This document shows positions 1-15,200 of a DNA stretch of 64,000 bases, in pieces. Under the pieces are notes generated by a model, which saw nothing but the letters and a program-made list of their open reading frames with translations, had not been told where the DNA came from and searched no databases. A program made the position numbers and the translations under genes. Numbering within the stretch: the stretch's first letter is position 1; each line of letters opens with the position of its first letter. The DNA is taken from positions 20,158,001 through 20,222,000 of the forward strand of contig NC_073340.2 in the NCBI RefSeq assembly GCF_027580225.2, in the 5' to 3' direction. The stretch comes from Misgurnus anguillicaudatus (Eukaryota > Chordata > Actinopteri > Cypriniformes > Cobitidae).

Positions 1-153
1 TAATATCAAAACATAATATTTCCGTCCCTTGCTTTAGAGACCTGACATTACATTTGCAATTCATCTGGTTACCGTTACAGGCCCATAAAACACACCTCAT
101 CTTTATACAAGTCTTACAGACAAACAGAAAAAATGTGTGTATTGTAAATATAC

Positions 154-239
154 CAGGATGCTGATTATTTCTTCAGGTTTTTTGTCATCTACAGGAATGC
201 CGTTGACCTCTTTTAGCACGTCCCCAACATGTATCAGCC
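154..239 (-). CDS. mpp7: mpp7 exon 7 of the coding region, PDZ C-terminal half
   Basis: 86 nt, acceptor gctctgttgtgtacag|GG, donor ATCCTG|GTATAT. It encodes (G)[19 protein letters not shown] then KPEEIISIL. LxHVGDxLxEVNGI is the classic MAGUK PDZ strand and helix. The donor gtatat is weaker than the others. The next exon (expected to continue AQSQG...) is outside the window. Confidence 0.95.
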
Positions 240-3200
240 CTGTACACAACAGAGCAAGAAAGTGAATAAAAATATATGTAGGGTAACTAAACTAACACCA
301 AAGCTCTACGTGCTGCTTCAAGTTGCACCACATTAGTATTCAAATAGAAGAAATGCGTCAATGCTCACCACTTCTGTCTGCTGCTCCGCCCCTCATGATG
401 CGCGCCACTACGATCGCACCCATGTGCTCGTCCTTCTTTATGGTGGCACCCTGTAATGCACACAAGATCAGTGACAATGTTTATGTTCACATCATTGTGT
501 CCATTATATTGCAGTTAGGACGTTGGTTGCAACCCTGATCAAACTCCAGAACCGAGTTTGGGCACCCCTGCATCAGGATATTGCACCTGTAAATCTCAAT
601 ATTGAATTTGACATTTACATAAAGAAAACAAATGACCAACTTCTAGTTCTAAATATTCATGTGTGTGGGACTGTGTATGTTTTATGAGTGCATGACATGA
701 ATGAACACGTTGGCTATGTTTACATGTAGGGCTGTCACAACAATGAAATAATCGTCTCATCGCAATTGTTTGACCTCATCCTTATGATTTCAGACCACCG
801 CAATGATTGCACATCTCTCTAAAAAACACAAGGGGGAGCTCCAGCGCCTGTATAAACGAGACAGTATCAGATTCCTTTTAAATATGCATTATGTGTATTA
901 ATATTACTGACAGGTAAACCTTGCAAAAAATTTAATTTCAATAATCACAACATTATGTGAAAATTATTTCATAAACAAAGAAGAAAAATATATGAGAGAA
1001 TTAAATGTCAAAGCAATAAAATTGACAATTAATCGTCATAATTGTCAAAGCCCTAAAACAGCCAATTAATCACCATAATCGCCACAATTTATCACGCCCT
1101 ATTTCCATGTACAAAATGTTGTCAATCCGAGTGAATATAATACGATTGAAGGTTGCGACAAGAGAGTTTAGATGCACCCTAAACATTGCAATCTGATTAA
1201 AATGTTTGTTTTCATGTGCATTTTATATAATCCATAACCAAACATCTGCGCAAGCTCACAGCCAGGGTTGCCAGGGTTGCCAGCTTTGCGTATCAAAACC
1301 ATCCTTATGGACATTTAAAACTAGCCCAAAAGAATCCCATTGACTATTCACAGTCCAAATACCAATAACTAAGTAAATAAATCCTTTCATCTTTAACCCG
1401 CAGGAAAAAACAAACCACAGAGACAGTTTAAACAGTAGCCCAAATCTGAACTCAAAAAAAGCAGAAGACTTGGCAACGCCACCCAGCGCACAGCATATCT
1501 CGTCGAGTTCACGCTTTATCTCTGGATAAATGTACAAAGCTTGGAGAAAGTTGTTCTTAAGAAGTTTTCAGATATAGGCAAAGAAAACACAATTTTCAAA
1601 AGGCATGCCACTATTTTATTGCTTTATGTTGCCTAATGTTAAAAGTACACATGAACGCTGCAGAATGTACAGCGTGTGACCCCATTACCTTAATAATGTG
1701 TTGCCATTACCTTGCTATTGCATTTTTCTGTGATAATGTGAGACGTAAATAAGAGGTAATTATAAGACGTGAACTTGAGCACAAATGTTCTGCACATGTG
1801 CACAAGGTATTTTTGCATTCGATTGAGAAAATACTACGATTCACACATTTACATGCATACTTTTCACCTGATGATCGCATCACAGATTGGAGTACACCAC
1901 CCCTTTCAATAAATGTGTTTAAATTAAGGCTTTTCAATACGATTGAGCCATCATTACAATTACAAACAGATTATTTGGTTGAATGTAAACGTACCCAATG
2001 ACTCAAACTGAATGACTAAAGCATAAACTACATGTCGCTACAGCTTGCCAACAAAACGCCAGCTGAGTTTTATCCCGCCATCATACATTCTCATAACAGA
2101 GGCACACATGGCCAGACGATCACATCATGGGCCATCACCGAACAACGCACAAACACACAGCGAAATTAGACAGTGAGATTTAGGCAAGAAGCGAGATTCC
2201 TAAACGGGCTTCACGCACACACAAACACGTCAGACAGCCTGAGTTTTGTTTCTGTTTTCTGCATCAGCGTCTCCGAGGTTGTTATTATTTCTAAAGCACC
2301 CGTGACACTGGATTAAGGTGTGCTGTACATGAAACTCTCCTCGTGCTAGCGTGCACATTTAAAAAGCCTCTCATTTTATTTGTCTGACGGCTGAATAACC
2401 GACCTTCCACGAAAGCTGTTCCACTGACACATGAATGGGTTTCTTTAAAATTGCAAACACCAAAGAAAGATGCACACACGTTGTCTTTTATCTGCACTAG
2501 CTCAGGATGATGAATAACCTGTCCTCAAAGCCGCTTCGATGACTCGGTCACCTATAATGCTTATGTGATGTGAAGATCATGGCTAATATACCAGCTCAAG
2601 GTCCTCACTGATGTGTTAAACACAGGCTCTGTGATGGAAAGTGCAGCCCGTTGTTGTCGTTTCCTTCAGAAGTCTCTGAATATTACCTGTTGATCACATA
2701 ATAGGACCAATTTGGTGACCTGGAAGAACAAGGCGACTGGCCCAGAGCTTTAGGTGGTGACAGAAACCAGTGATTAACTTAACTGTTTTGGCTCTACATG
2801 AGTTGAAGCAGCGCTATTTATCACACATGTGAAACAGATAAAGAAAAGAATCAGACTACGGCTATACCATTTTAATCAGAAAAATGTGGATGGTAGGACT
2901 CGTCAAGTAACCTCAATGACTTCACATTTACGCACATTTGTGTGTTTGGCAGACACTTATCTAAAGTGATTTACAGTGCATTACGGATATACATTTTAGT
3001 AAAATGTGTTCACTCAGACTGAACCCACAGTCTTGGCATTGCCCGCTCCATAATCTACCAGATGAGCCGCAGGAACACAAACCAGTGCACTGGCCAGTTT
3101 AATTAAGAGTGCAAGGCATTTTTCAAGATGGTTATTACATTAATACATCATTGCACAAGGAGCCGGTCAAATTGAGTGTTGAGTGTGAAAAGCACAGAAA

Positions 3201-6200
3201 GTCTTGGATGAACACACTGCTTTTATGAACACAAAATCACAGCATGAAAACCAAAATCTCGGTTCTCTTGCAAACGTCTACCTGCTATACCTTCCAATAA
3301 ATTCAATTCATAATTACTACCATCATTCTCCAAAAGCAGAAGTCACGTAAGAAACTCATTTAAGCCTCCTGTAAAACCCTCTCACGTTAGACAGCTTGTA
3401 GAAACTGCTGAAATTGTTGAGTACATGAAATCTGTATTGTATGGGCTATTGGTTAACTATTTATTTGTATGATACAGCTGCAAATAAGTATTTGAACACC
3501 TGAGAAAATCAAATGTTAATATTTGGTACAGTAGCCTTTGTTTGCAATTACAGAGGTCAAACATTTCCTGTAGTTTTTCACCAGGTTTGCACACACTGCA
3601 GGAGGGATTTTGGCCCACTCCTCCACACAGATCTTCTCTAGATCAGTCAGGTTTCTGGCCTGTCACTGAAAAACATGGAGTTTGAGCTCCCTCCAAAGAT
3701 TCTCTATTGGGTTTAGGTCTGGAGACTGGCTAGGCCACGCCAGAACCTTGATATGCTTCTTACAGAGCCCTTGGTTATCCTGGCTGTGTGCTTCGGGTCA
3801 TTTTCATGTTGGAAGACCCAACCTCGACCCATCTTCAATGCTCTAACTGAGGGAAGGAGGTTGTTCCTCGAAATCTCGCAATACATGGCCCCGGTCATCC
3901 TCTCCTACATACAGTACATTCACCCTGTCCCATGTGCAGAAAAACACCCCCAAAGCATGATGCTAACACCTCCATGCTTCACAATAGGGATGGTGTTCTT
4001 GGGATGGTACTCATCATTCTTCTTCCTCAAAAGACGTTTAGTTGAATTATGACCAAAAAGTTATATTTTTGTCTCATCTGACCACATGACGTTCTCCCAT
4101 GACTCCTCTGGATCATCCAAATGGTCATTGGTAAACTTAAGACGGGCCTGGACATGTGCTGGTTTAAGCAGGGGAACCTTCCGTGCCATGCATGATTTCA
4201 AACCATGACATCTTAGTCTATTACCAACAGTAACCTTAGAAACTGTGGTCTCAGCTCTTTTTAGGTCATTGACCAGCTCCTCCCGTGTAGTTCTGGGCTG
4301 ATCACCTTTATTAGGATAATTGAGACCCAACGAGGTGAGATCTTGCATGGAGGGAGATTGACAGTCAACAGTGGACCTTTTTTCACCAAGCTGCTTGGCA
4401 ATTTCATACATTGTGATCATACATTGTGATTTCTGGAAAAAATCATACATTGTGATTTCTGGATTTTTTTTTAGACTATGTCTCTCACAGTGGACATGCA
4501 CCTACGACATGTTAAGTGTACTCGCTTAATTTGTGCGTGAAAGCTGCACCTGAAATTCTAGTCATCGAGACATTCACAAGGAAATTCACATCATGGGAGG
4601 GCGTCTGCTGATCCGCTCGCTTCCTTGTTATCACGTCACTACTAGAGCAAGCTCCTGATTGTTTAACGAGGCACGTTTTTCCGTCAAAGTTCAGTTTTTT
4701 CAACTCGCCTTCTTTACATTGACTTAACATTGAAATCACTCGCGCTTGACGCCTCTACCGCGGCTGGTGTGAACGCAGCATTAGACTTTCAGGTTGGCAG
4801 GTTTCATTTAAGCAGCTATGCGCATCCAGCACATTCAGAAGCAGGATTGGCCTTAGACAGCCCTCCCTGCCTGAGACATGATGGACGTCCTCCAATCACA
4901 CATCTACTGATGAGGGGAGGCACGCTACGCTAGGCTGACTGTCCAAACTCATCACACAGGCACTATTTAACCATCAGGAACTCCACCTCTCTTAGTCATC
5001 CTCAAACTCACACTGCCAAGATCATCCAAAGTGCAACTTCATTCTCACAATAAGAGTTAAGAGCCAGCGGAAATGAGCGGGCTCTTTGATTGATCATTTA
5101 TCATTCCTTTGTTGCTGAGTTATGTCTGCCTATTAAAACAGGATCTATAAATAGACTTTATTGAACAGACCAAGATCCCCTGAATAATTAGAGAGAGTAA
5201 AATTGTCTTAAGCAGAGACTAGGAAGCAGAGAGGGAGTAAAATGAAGCAAGGCAAAACCAGAGGCCATGGCTCTTTAAATTATTCAACAGTAATGTGACC
5301 CACAGCTGCCAGTTGTGGAGGTGACCGGCTGCTTTTGTGGAGACATAAATGGTTACGACTGTTATTATTACTATTAGAAGGCAGGCCAAAACTCTGTACA
5401 GAGCTCAGAGAGCCATGCTTCATCTGAATGACTGACATAAACAGAAACATCAGGAAAACATCGCAGGAGGACAATTCAATTGTGTTTTTATTGTGTGATC
5501 TAGTAATAAATTTTGTTGTTTTCAAGATTTAAAAATAAGTTGGACTGCTTTTTCTTGCTTTGCCAGCTATATACATCTTTTTAAAATGACAGATTAGTTC
5601 TTGAAAATGGATAAAATGTTTTAAGTTTGCCATAACATCTATATATTTTAGATACACAATGACTTTCTGACAGAAATTCACTTGCATGCCTAAAAACAAG
5701 TGACAGTGATTTCATTACTTTCATTTAATTTTAACAATTCTAATAGTTTTAAACAATTTTAACAAAATAGTTATCTAAATAATGTCACCCCATTTAAAGC
5801 AGCCTAATTTGCAACACAGCAACGATAAAGCCATCACAAACCAAATGTTAATGAAATAATATATTTTACAGTTACGTTTGCTGAAAGCAATTTCAAGGCA
5901 AACCTGAAAAAAATTCTGATAAGAGAAAAAACTGGGCTGAGACAGGATGAGTGTCTGACACAATTACTTCAAGTTTCTGCAAAGTCTGGAATTAAATGTG
6001 TTCTCAGTTTGTCGCACCACAGAAAAATGTGTTATTAACCATCCAGACAAATTTGAATGATGAAAAAACGCCAAGTAAATAAAAAAAGTTGTCAACATCT
6101 TGGAAAAATATGCAGGATTCTCTGCTCTCAAACGCTGGGGCCGTATCTGCTGTCAGCATTGAAACCACCCCTACTTATGGGAAAGCTGCAGTTCAGTACT

Positions 6201-9200
6201 ACACAGTTCACAGTCTTTCTAATGTGTTTCAGCAATACACTCTCAGAAATAAAGGTACAAAAGCTGTCACTGGGGCTGTACCCTTTCAAAAACTACAACT
6301 TTGTTCCTAAAAAAAAAAGTATATTAGTACCTTAAAGATATTTGTATCAAATGTATACATATCTGTACCTAAATGGTCCTTTTCAAAGGGTACCGCTAGT
6401 GCTGCACAATTAATCGCATCGCAATCGCGATGTCAGCCTGTGCGATTATATGACAGCAAAATGTTGCAATTATATTAAATAAATAAATGTGTGGACTTGT
6501 TAACACAAACTTTCTGATAACAGTTTGATGATTTTCCTTGCTGTTTAAAAAAAGAAAGAAAAACGAACAAAAAAGGCAGTGCACGTGTGGCATGCAGGTG
6601 TGTGGTGTGCGTCGTTGTCACTTATACCAGAGCGAAGATGGATGTAGAGGAGATTGACAGTGATCTGGTAGCTAATCTATGTCTGTTGTATGGCGGTATT
6701 TTGGATTTAGGATTACTGAAACTGAGCAGTTGCTACATCACGTGGCAATACGAAAACATTTCTAGTTTTACAAATACACATTTTAGCATTATCACTAAAC
6801 TGTGTGTGGATTTTTCTTAAAACCCATCAAGTTGACTCATTATACCATTTAGTATAATTGCAATCGCACATCGCAATATTAGCATCAATAGCCGCAATGG
6901 GAAAAATTACCCAAATCGTGCAGCCCTACCGTCAAAATGACAATATTTGAGTGTATTGAACCCCTAAAATTTAACTGTACATGATTTGTCCTTAAGGTAC
7001 ACAATAGGTCCTTAAGGTATAATCTTTTTCCTTTAATATTTTTAAGGTATATATTTAAATAAACCTATGACGGTACAGCCCCAGTGACAGAAAAGGTATA
7101 GTTTTGTACCTTTTTTTCTAACAGTGTACATTAATAATGTGTTTAGAAACAGTTCTCTGAATTTACTTTACACAGACTTTAAAGAGCACCTATTACAATT
7201 CTAAAAACAAAGTTTTTTTGTGTGTTTGCTATAATATAAATAAAAATAATACCACTTCAAGTGCAATTTAATACCTACATTGTACCCATTCGGGTAGAAT
7301 AAATAATTTTTAATAACGTAATATACCTTAAAGGGGCAATCAGTAGGATTTTAAGTGTTTTATTAATCAAAATCAATGTCTTTATTCATAAATATGTCCT
7401 CGTTGGTGTCAAAAAAACCTCTGCCAGTGATCTGACTTTTCTTTGTAAGCTTAGAATTTCTCCTCTTTACTTACATTGAACGGGTAAGTCCAAGGAGACT
7501 TTTGTGCCGTTCCGCCGTATTGATAAACTATAATAGCAGAGAGGGACAAAAAGCACTAGCCTACCAACGTGTTTCCACAACGCGTTTTCATTCAGAACAC
7601 GTGAACCAGCTGCAACGGACAAGGAGATCAGTGATTACATAACGGCTACCGTAGTTGCAACACGCATTTGGAAAGGGGAGGTGCCAGAAAGCACTGTTCG
7701 TTTGAATGCAAAATACAATTCCACCACTAGATGGGGGTAAATCCTACTGATTGCCCCTTTAAATAATTACTATTTACAAGTGTTTGAACATTCATGACAA
7801 CGTGCCTCTGAAAGGCTGAGTCCAAGGCCCAAACGGCCAAACCCTTATCATTACCCAACAATCAAAACCAACAATCAAATAGATTTAATAGATTTAAATG
7901 TACATTTATAGATTTATTGTAAATTTAAAAATCCCTAAATCAGGTACAGGCAACTGGAGGGCCAGGGGCCACATGTGGCCCTTCTCTTTATCTTGTGCAG
8001 GCCGCCACGTTTTAATATGACCATTATGTTGGAGAAGGTAATTTATGTTAAAACAATAGCCTTGTTTGATTCATGCAATAAGCTGCAAACCAAACAATAA
8101 CACCAATTTTAAGGTATTAATTTTTTGCTGAAAAAACAAAATTAACCATGAAAATGCAACAGAAACCCCTTAAAATTTGCGTTATTGTTTGTAGCTTATT
8201 ATTGCATGGATCACACAAGACTATTGTTTAACATATAAATTACCTTCTCCAACATAATGATCATATTAAAATGTGTCTTCTCTACCTAGATTTACTAGAG
8301 ACGGATTGTGGAACCGAAGATTGTGTGTGTCACTGTTGTGCAGCTGCGAGGGCATAAAGAGAGTCGAGCGAGCGCTCATCCTAGCCTTTGCTCGCGTGAC
8401 TGCGTTTGTGCGTTCTGAGCAGAGGTACGCTCTCGGGAGGACGTTTTTCTGCGCGTGAATAGTATTCTGCGAACACGCGAGGATGCTTTCCCGCGCTTGA
8501 ATAGTGTTCTGCGTGCTCGCGAATATGCTTTTCCGCACATGGATAGTGTTCTGCGCTCATGTCAAATTCAAGACTTTGAGGTGAAATTTAATACCTTTTA
8601 AGGCCATATTATGGGAAAATAAAATTTAATACTTTTTCAAGACTTTTAAGACTCCGCGGGTACCCTGTAAATGCACTAATTTTGTACAAAGCTCATCATT
8701 CTGAAAAGCACAGTATCCTCCGATTGGCCAGCTAACCAGTACGTTGTGATTGGCCTGAATACCACCGGAGATGTGACTTTCATTACCTTATTTGGAAGAT
8801 TACTCCAAAGAGTTAAAGAGCTCCCAAGGGTCCGATTCACGATTTTACATTTCCTTTGGTGTATAAGTGTGTATTAGTACATGTTAATGATATGCAAAAG
8901 GTACATACCCCAAAGTAAACGATGACGGGAGTTATCGTCTCCAACGTAAATCTCTTTTCTTGGACTACAACATACACACGGATTGTTGACGTAGACACAA
9001 CATTATCATAATTCCTCCAACTTCAGACTCAGCCTGTAAGTTAATATAACTTCGATAATGTTCAGTGGAATTAAAGTCATATACACCTGTGATGACATTA
9101 GGTTGAGAAACTCCAGTGAACTATTTCTTTAAAGTGGTGTGAAAACGAACAACTACACACATAGTCACAACAAGAAGCCGCTCAAATGAACACAAATGAC

Positions 9201-12200
9201 TGAGAACCACATGGCTATTTTCATCATCACAGATGTTGAGGTGGAGAAAGCTGGTGAATATCAGACAGCAAAAAGAACAACATTAAATCCCAACGAGGTC
9301 ATTAAAACATTAATTTAGAGGCCATTAGCTGCAATTCTCACTGTTCTGATTCATGCCATTAAACAGGGATATTAGAACTTCCATTAATAAACACACACAT
9401 GCAAACTCACTTCTAAACTCAAACAAACATATTAAAGGTTTGAAGTATCCTCTATATAGACAGAAAGCGTTTTCAGTGTACTTTACTGACCCTTTAATGA
9501 CCCTTTAATGACAGTAAATGTAAAGTACATGCATACACTAACAGTCAAAATGTTGCTTTAACCTTGCTGCCTACACGTTCCATCATTAACAGGTATTATG
9601 TTTAAAAGGAAAATTGGATCTCATTAGGACAATAATGGCAGAGGAATTCCAGAATGTGAGGTGAACATGGAACAGACTTTCAGACAAATGGAAAAAAAGA
9701 GGAATGACAGGAAGGTAAATGGCAATGGGTGGAGGTAAATAGGGAATGTCCCGGGATAAAATACTGGTTACAATCTTTCAAATCTCTTATCCTTTGAGGC
9801 TAGACATAGTCATTACATATTGTATGGGAAAACAAACTTAAATGTGTTTCACAAAGTATCAACAAAACGCCTGCCAATCTGAACATATCTGATTTTTAAT
9901 AAACTATTTGGAACAGGATTTAAGACCGATAAAATGTTACTTGGGCACGATACAGAAATATCAATCAAGCTACAAAACATGCATTTTACATGTCCTTAAG
10001 ATGTAGATTACTGTGTGTTTAGAGGTTGGTTCCTCTTCAGTGGTTTCTGTTTGTGATGTATGTATGACGTGAGTAAAGGGAAAATACATATGTTTATGCA
10101 TAACACAGGTTTTAAAGCCTTAAATCCATGTGTTTGGTGGGATATATAATGTCTGCGGTTTCACACACTGAACTAGCTCTGGGTTGCTCTTAAAGTGTTG
10201 CATGTGTTCATTGCAATTATCCCACCAAGAAAACAGTACTTTAAGTCGTCAGATCTTATTCCTTCAGTTACATGAGGAAATGCCTTTACAAGACGAGCAG
10301 AGAGCTCGCTACACAAAGAGCTCAGTGTGTGTGATAATGTGAGTGCCTGTGCACCTCCTGTGCTCTCTGTAACAGGATATAGAGACAGAAACATGGATAC
10401 TTGGGAAATCAGAGCACATTATGAGGAGGAAGGAATGAAAAACAGCATGGGGTGAGGAGAGAGACTTGAACCCTACACTGACATGATGACCAGTGATAGT
10501 CAAAGCACATGTCTGTAATTATAAATGTTATACACTCACCTAAAGGATTATTAGGAACACCATCCTAATACTGTGTTTGACCCCCTTTCCCCTTCAGAAC
10601 TGCCTTAATTCTAAGTGGCATCGATTCAACAAGGTGCTGAAAGCATTCTTTAGAAATGTTGGCCCATATTGATAGGATAGCATCTTGCAGTTGATGGAGA
10701 TTTGTGGGATGCACATCCAGGGCACGAAGCTCCTGTTCCACCACATCCCAAAGATGCTCTATTGGGTTGAGATCTGGTGACCGTGGGGGCCATTTTAGTA
10801 CAGTGAACTCATTGTCATGTTCAAGAAACCAATTTGAAATGATTCGAGCTTTGTGACATGGTGCATTATCCTGCTGGAAGTAGCCATCAGAGGATTGGTA
10901 CATGGTGGTCATAAAGGGATGGACATGGTCAGAAACAATGCTCAGGTAGGCCATGGCATTTAAACAATGCCCAATTGGCACTAAGGCGCCTAAAGTGTGC
11001 CAAGAAAACATCCCCCACACCATTACACCACCACCAGCAGCCTGCACAGTGGTAACAAAATATGATGGATCCATGTTCTCATTCTGTTTATGCCAAATTC
11101 TGACTCTACCATCTGAATGTCTCAACAGAAATCGAGACTCATCAGACCAGGCAACATTTTTCCAGTCTTCAATTGTCCAATTTTGGTAAGCTCGTGCAAA
11201 TTGTAGCCTCTTTTTCTTATTTGTACTGGAAATGAGTGGTACCCTGTGGGGTCTTCTGCTGTTGTAGCCCATCCGCCTCAAGGTGGTGCATGTTGTGGCT
11301 TCACAAATGCTTTGCTGCATACCTCGGTTGTAACGAGTGGTTATTTCTGTCAAAGTTGCTCTTCTATCAGCTTGAATCAGTCAGCCCATTCTCCTCTGAC
11401 CTCTAGCATCAACAAGGCATTTTCGCCCAAGTGTACTGCCACATACTGGATGTTTTCCCTTTTCCCACCATTCTTTGTAAATCATAGAAATGGTTGTGCA
11501 TGAAAATCCCAGTAACTGAGCAGATTGTGAAATACTCAGAACGGCCCGTCTGGCATCAACAACCATGCCACGCTCAAAATTGCTTAAATCACCTTTCTTT
11601 CCCATTCTGACATTCAGTTTGGAGTTCAGGAGATTGTCTTGATCAGGACCACACCCCTAAATGCATTCAAGCAACTGCCATGTGATTGGTTGATTAGATA
11701 ATTGCATTAATGAGAAGTTAAATAGGTGTTCCTAATAATCCTTTAGGTGAGTGTATATACAGATACAAATATTCAGTCTTATGAAACAGTGTAATATCAT
11801 ATCTGTTTTGGTACACACAAAATTCACACACCATTATATTATATGTATACGTATAACCATTTATTAACCTTTGACAAGGCAGTAGGCAGATTCAAGCTGT
11901 ATTAAGAAGGAACCTTTAATTGGCCATTATCGGTGAATGGTGGTAATCTCAAATTGGCTAAAAAAGATATCAGCCTGTCACTAAACTTAAGAAATCAAGT
12001 GATACAATAGGTGTCAGGTCAAACTTGCCGTCTGATATAAGGCCAGTACACATCAGTCTTGTTCACTGGAGAGAACGTTCTCTTCCACTCAGGGTCATGA
12101 TGTATTTCTCCAGACCACATGGATGTATGTGAAAAGAAATAACATGTGTGCTCCCATCTCTCACCCTTATGTAATTTGTGCCTCCATTCTTTTCAGAAAG

Positions 12201-15200
12201 TGTCATTACCTTAGCGCTCAATATTTCACTGCTAACGCAAACAGATGAATTTGTAATCTTCTCTTTGTTTCAAAAGAATAAAAAGACGCTTAAAGCATCC
12301 GTATACACATTATCAGCCATATCAGCACTTGCATTCCCTGGGAATCGAGCCCATGACCTTGGTGTTGTAAGAGCCATGTTCTACCGGTTCAGCTATTAGT
12401 TAGGAATGAGATGCAACTTATAATGAATTTAAAATCATACGTTTAGAAAAGATTATATGAAACATTTTATAAAAGACAATAATTCTAAAATATTTTATTG
12501 TATATACATCGATCAGCCATAACATTATGACCACCTGCCTAATATTGTGTAGGTCCCCCTTTTGCCACCAAAACACCCCTGACCCGTCTAGGCATGGACC
12601 CCACTAGAGCTTTCTATCAGGACCACCATTCACTTTTTCAGCAATTTTAGCTACAGAAGCTCGACTGTTGGATCGGACCACACGGGCCAGTCTTCGCTCC
12701 CCAAGTGCATCAATGAGCCTTGGCCGCCTATGACCCTGTCGCCGGTTACCCGCTTTTCACTTTTGATAGGTACCGACCACTGCAGACCAGGAACACCCCA
12801 CACCCAGTCATCTAGCCTTTGAGGACAAGTGTAGTTGATGTGTTTGAAGCAGGAAAAATGTGATGGTTAGACAACTGAGTCAGAGGGGTGAGATGTCAAC
12901 AGAACGGTCAACAGAACAGTTTGTCTGCTTAGGGCTACTGTAGAAACATGGCAGTGCGAAATGGCGACCTTCCATGTTAGGCTCATTCTAAGGCAATAAA
13001 ACCAATACAGGTCATTTTGTAATTTTTTTATACATCACTTCTAATATAGTTATGTATATTATATTGTATTTCTGTCAAGAGATCATTCTAAAAGTTACAC
13101 AATGTACAAATAAAATAAAGGTACTGTAGAAAAAGATGCTTCGGTTATTTCTGCTTATTTGGCACCACGCATTTTGGCTCCCTGTATAAATTCGGTCTAC
13201 ATTTAAACCTATTTATTTTTCCTGTAATTTACTTTTAATTTCTCATCATTATCACACACAGAGGTCCTACTGATTTCAACAACCACAAACTCCACCATGG
13301 CAACATATCAATTACATAACAAGGGGAAAAGCCAGCATCAAAACATGTCAAAACATACAATGGCGTCTTTAATATGACTACAACCACTTGACAGGAAACA
13401 TTAATGAAGCTTTGTGTCACCTACCAATAAGAGGTCACAGAGGAAATAAGAACAGTGTGAACTATTACAGTACAGAATGTCTGCTGGCTGCGGTTGGGCT
13501 CCAGAGCTCAACATGACAAATCTAAGCACAGCCATTCAAAAACATCTTTTTCCTCAGAAGTAATAAGTCTTGTTTTGGCTACATAGTCTCTGAGACTTGG
13601 GTCTTCTACAGTCGTGTGGATTTCACTGCCATGAACAGTCAACAGCAATAAGCCAAGAGAAACATGCATTAGAGAATGTTGCACAGGCTTCCTTGACATT
13701 GTCTACTGGAAGTCTGTGAGGGAAATCTTACATGATAAACTCAGGTCATGTGACGTCAAAACCTGAAACTGTCTAGTAGACTTGACTGACCAGCCCTCTT
13801 CTGGAACTATGGAAGTTTGCAAGGTACTATCCAACAGTGCAAAAGTGTTGAGTTTATATATAAACTATAAAGACGTGAAGCCCTAAGTGGCTATGAAATT
13901 TCCATCCCAAAATTGTTGTTTGGCTCACTTTTTGTTCTGAAATGTCCTTGCCAAAAAGACAAGAAAACACAAGAGTGACTATGAAGTATCACTTTACATA
14001 TTTGCATGCCTGAATTCAGCCATTCCATTCATGACTGATGCTGGACTGAGTTTCAACATAGGTGACATGCAAAGGCAAAAAGACATTAAAGTGGTACAGT
14101 ATAATGAATCAAATGGAACATCACATTTTTAAATAGGCAAGTATCAGATTAAAGTTTAATTAATTGAACAGGATATCAAAAAGAAGTTGCAGTGCAGTCT
14201 GGAAGCACATGGCACACTTACTAGTAGTAATAGCATGGTGTCCAGTGTTTCCCATACATTGATTTATTTGTGGTGGCCCACCACAGAATCAACACCGGCC
14301 CCCACAAATAGAATTTTCATGATTCCCATTTACATTTTTATTTCACTATTTAAAACAGCTTAATTCGGCTTAAAATATAATGTGAAATATAATACAGATC
14401 AAATACAGATACAGATCAAAGAGTAAAAGTGGAACATATTTCAGGTGCCAACACTAGATCAAACGCAAACACGACACAGTGACGTCACATATATGCTAAT
14501 TGGCGTGTGATGTCATCACCACCACAGTCTCTCAAAATCCTGTGGGAAACACTGGTGTCCCTGAAAATGTGGCAGCACTCACAAAATCCAGCTAAAATTG
14601 GGAACATCAAAAACACTGGGACAACAAATCTGTCAAAATATATGTTAAATGTACGGGCTTGATTAATCATGCTTCCAAATGTTTCATTTTGTTACATCTT
14701 TGAAAACACAGAATATCAGATTAGTTAAAAACCTTAAACAATGTCTAATATTAGAGAGTGCATCCTGGGTGAAATGTGAAGTAAAGGTGCACTAGGGCTG
14801 GGGTCTTCAAATTTTAATGATGCCAGGGACCTCCGGATATAATGAAGCTTTTGTAAGAGACCCCCTTCCTAAAATATATACTTGAAGTATATGAAGAGTT
14901 CAGATGCAATACCCTCTAAGTGCATTTTCTTGTGCTTTCTTGTAAATGAGCATTTTTATCAGGTTCTTGGATTCAGTCATTTTCCTTTAATGTCAAAAGT
15001 TTTTAGTCAGTAATTGAAATGCCTTATTTCTATATTCAATATTCATAAATTGTCTGTCTTCACTCCAAAACACTTTAAAGTCGCCATAAAACGGAATTAG
15101 CGATTGTCTTAATTTCCACATGGTGAGGTATATCTTAGTAAAACAGCTTTCGAAATGAAAAAGTTAGGGCGGGACTTGAATTCATTAATCGAGAACTGAT

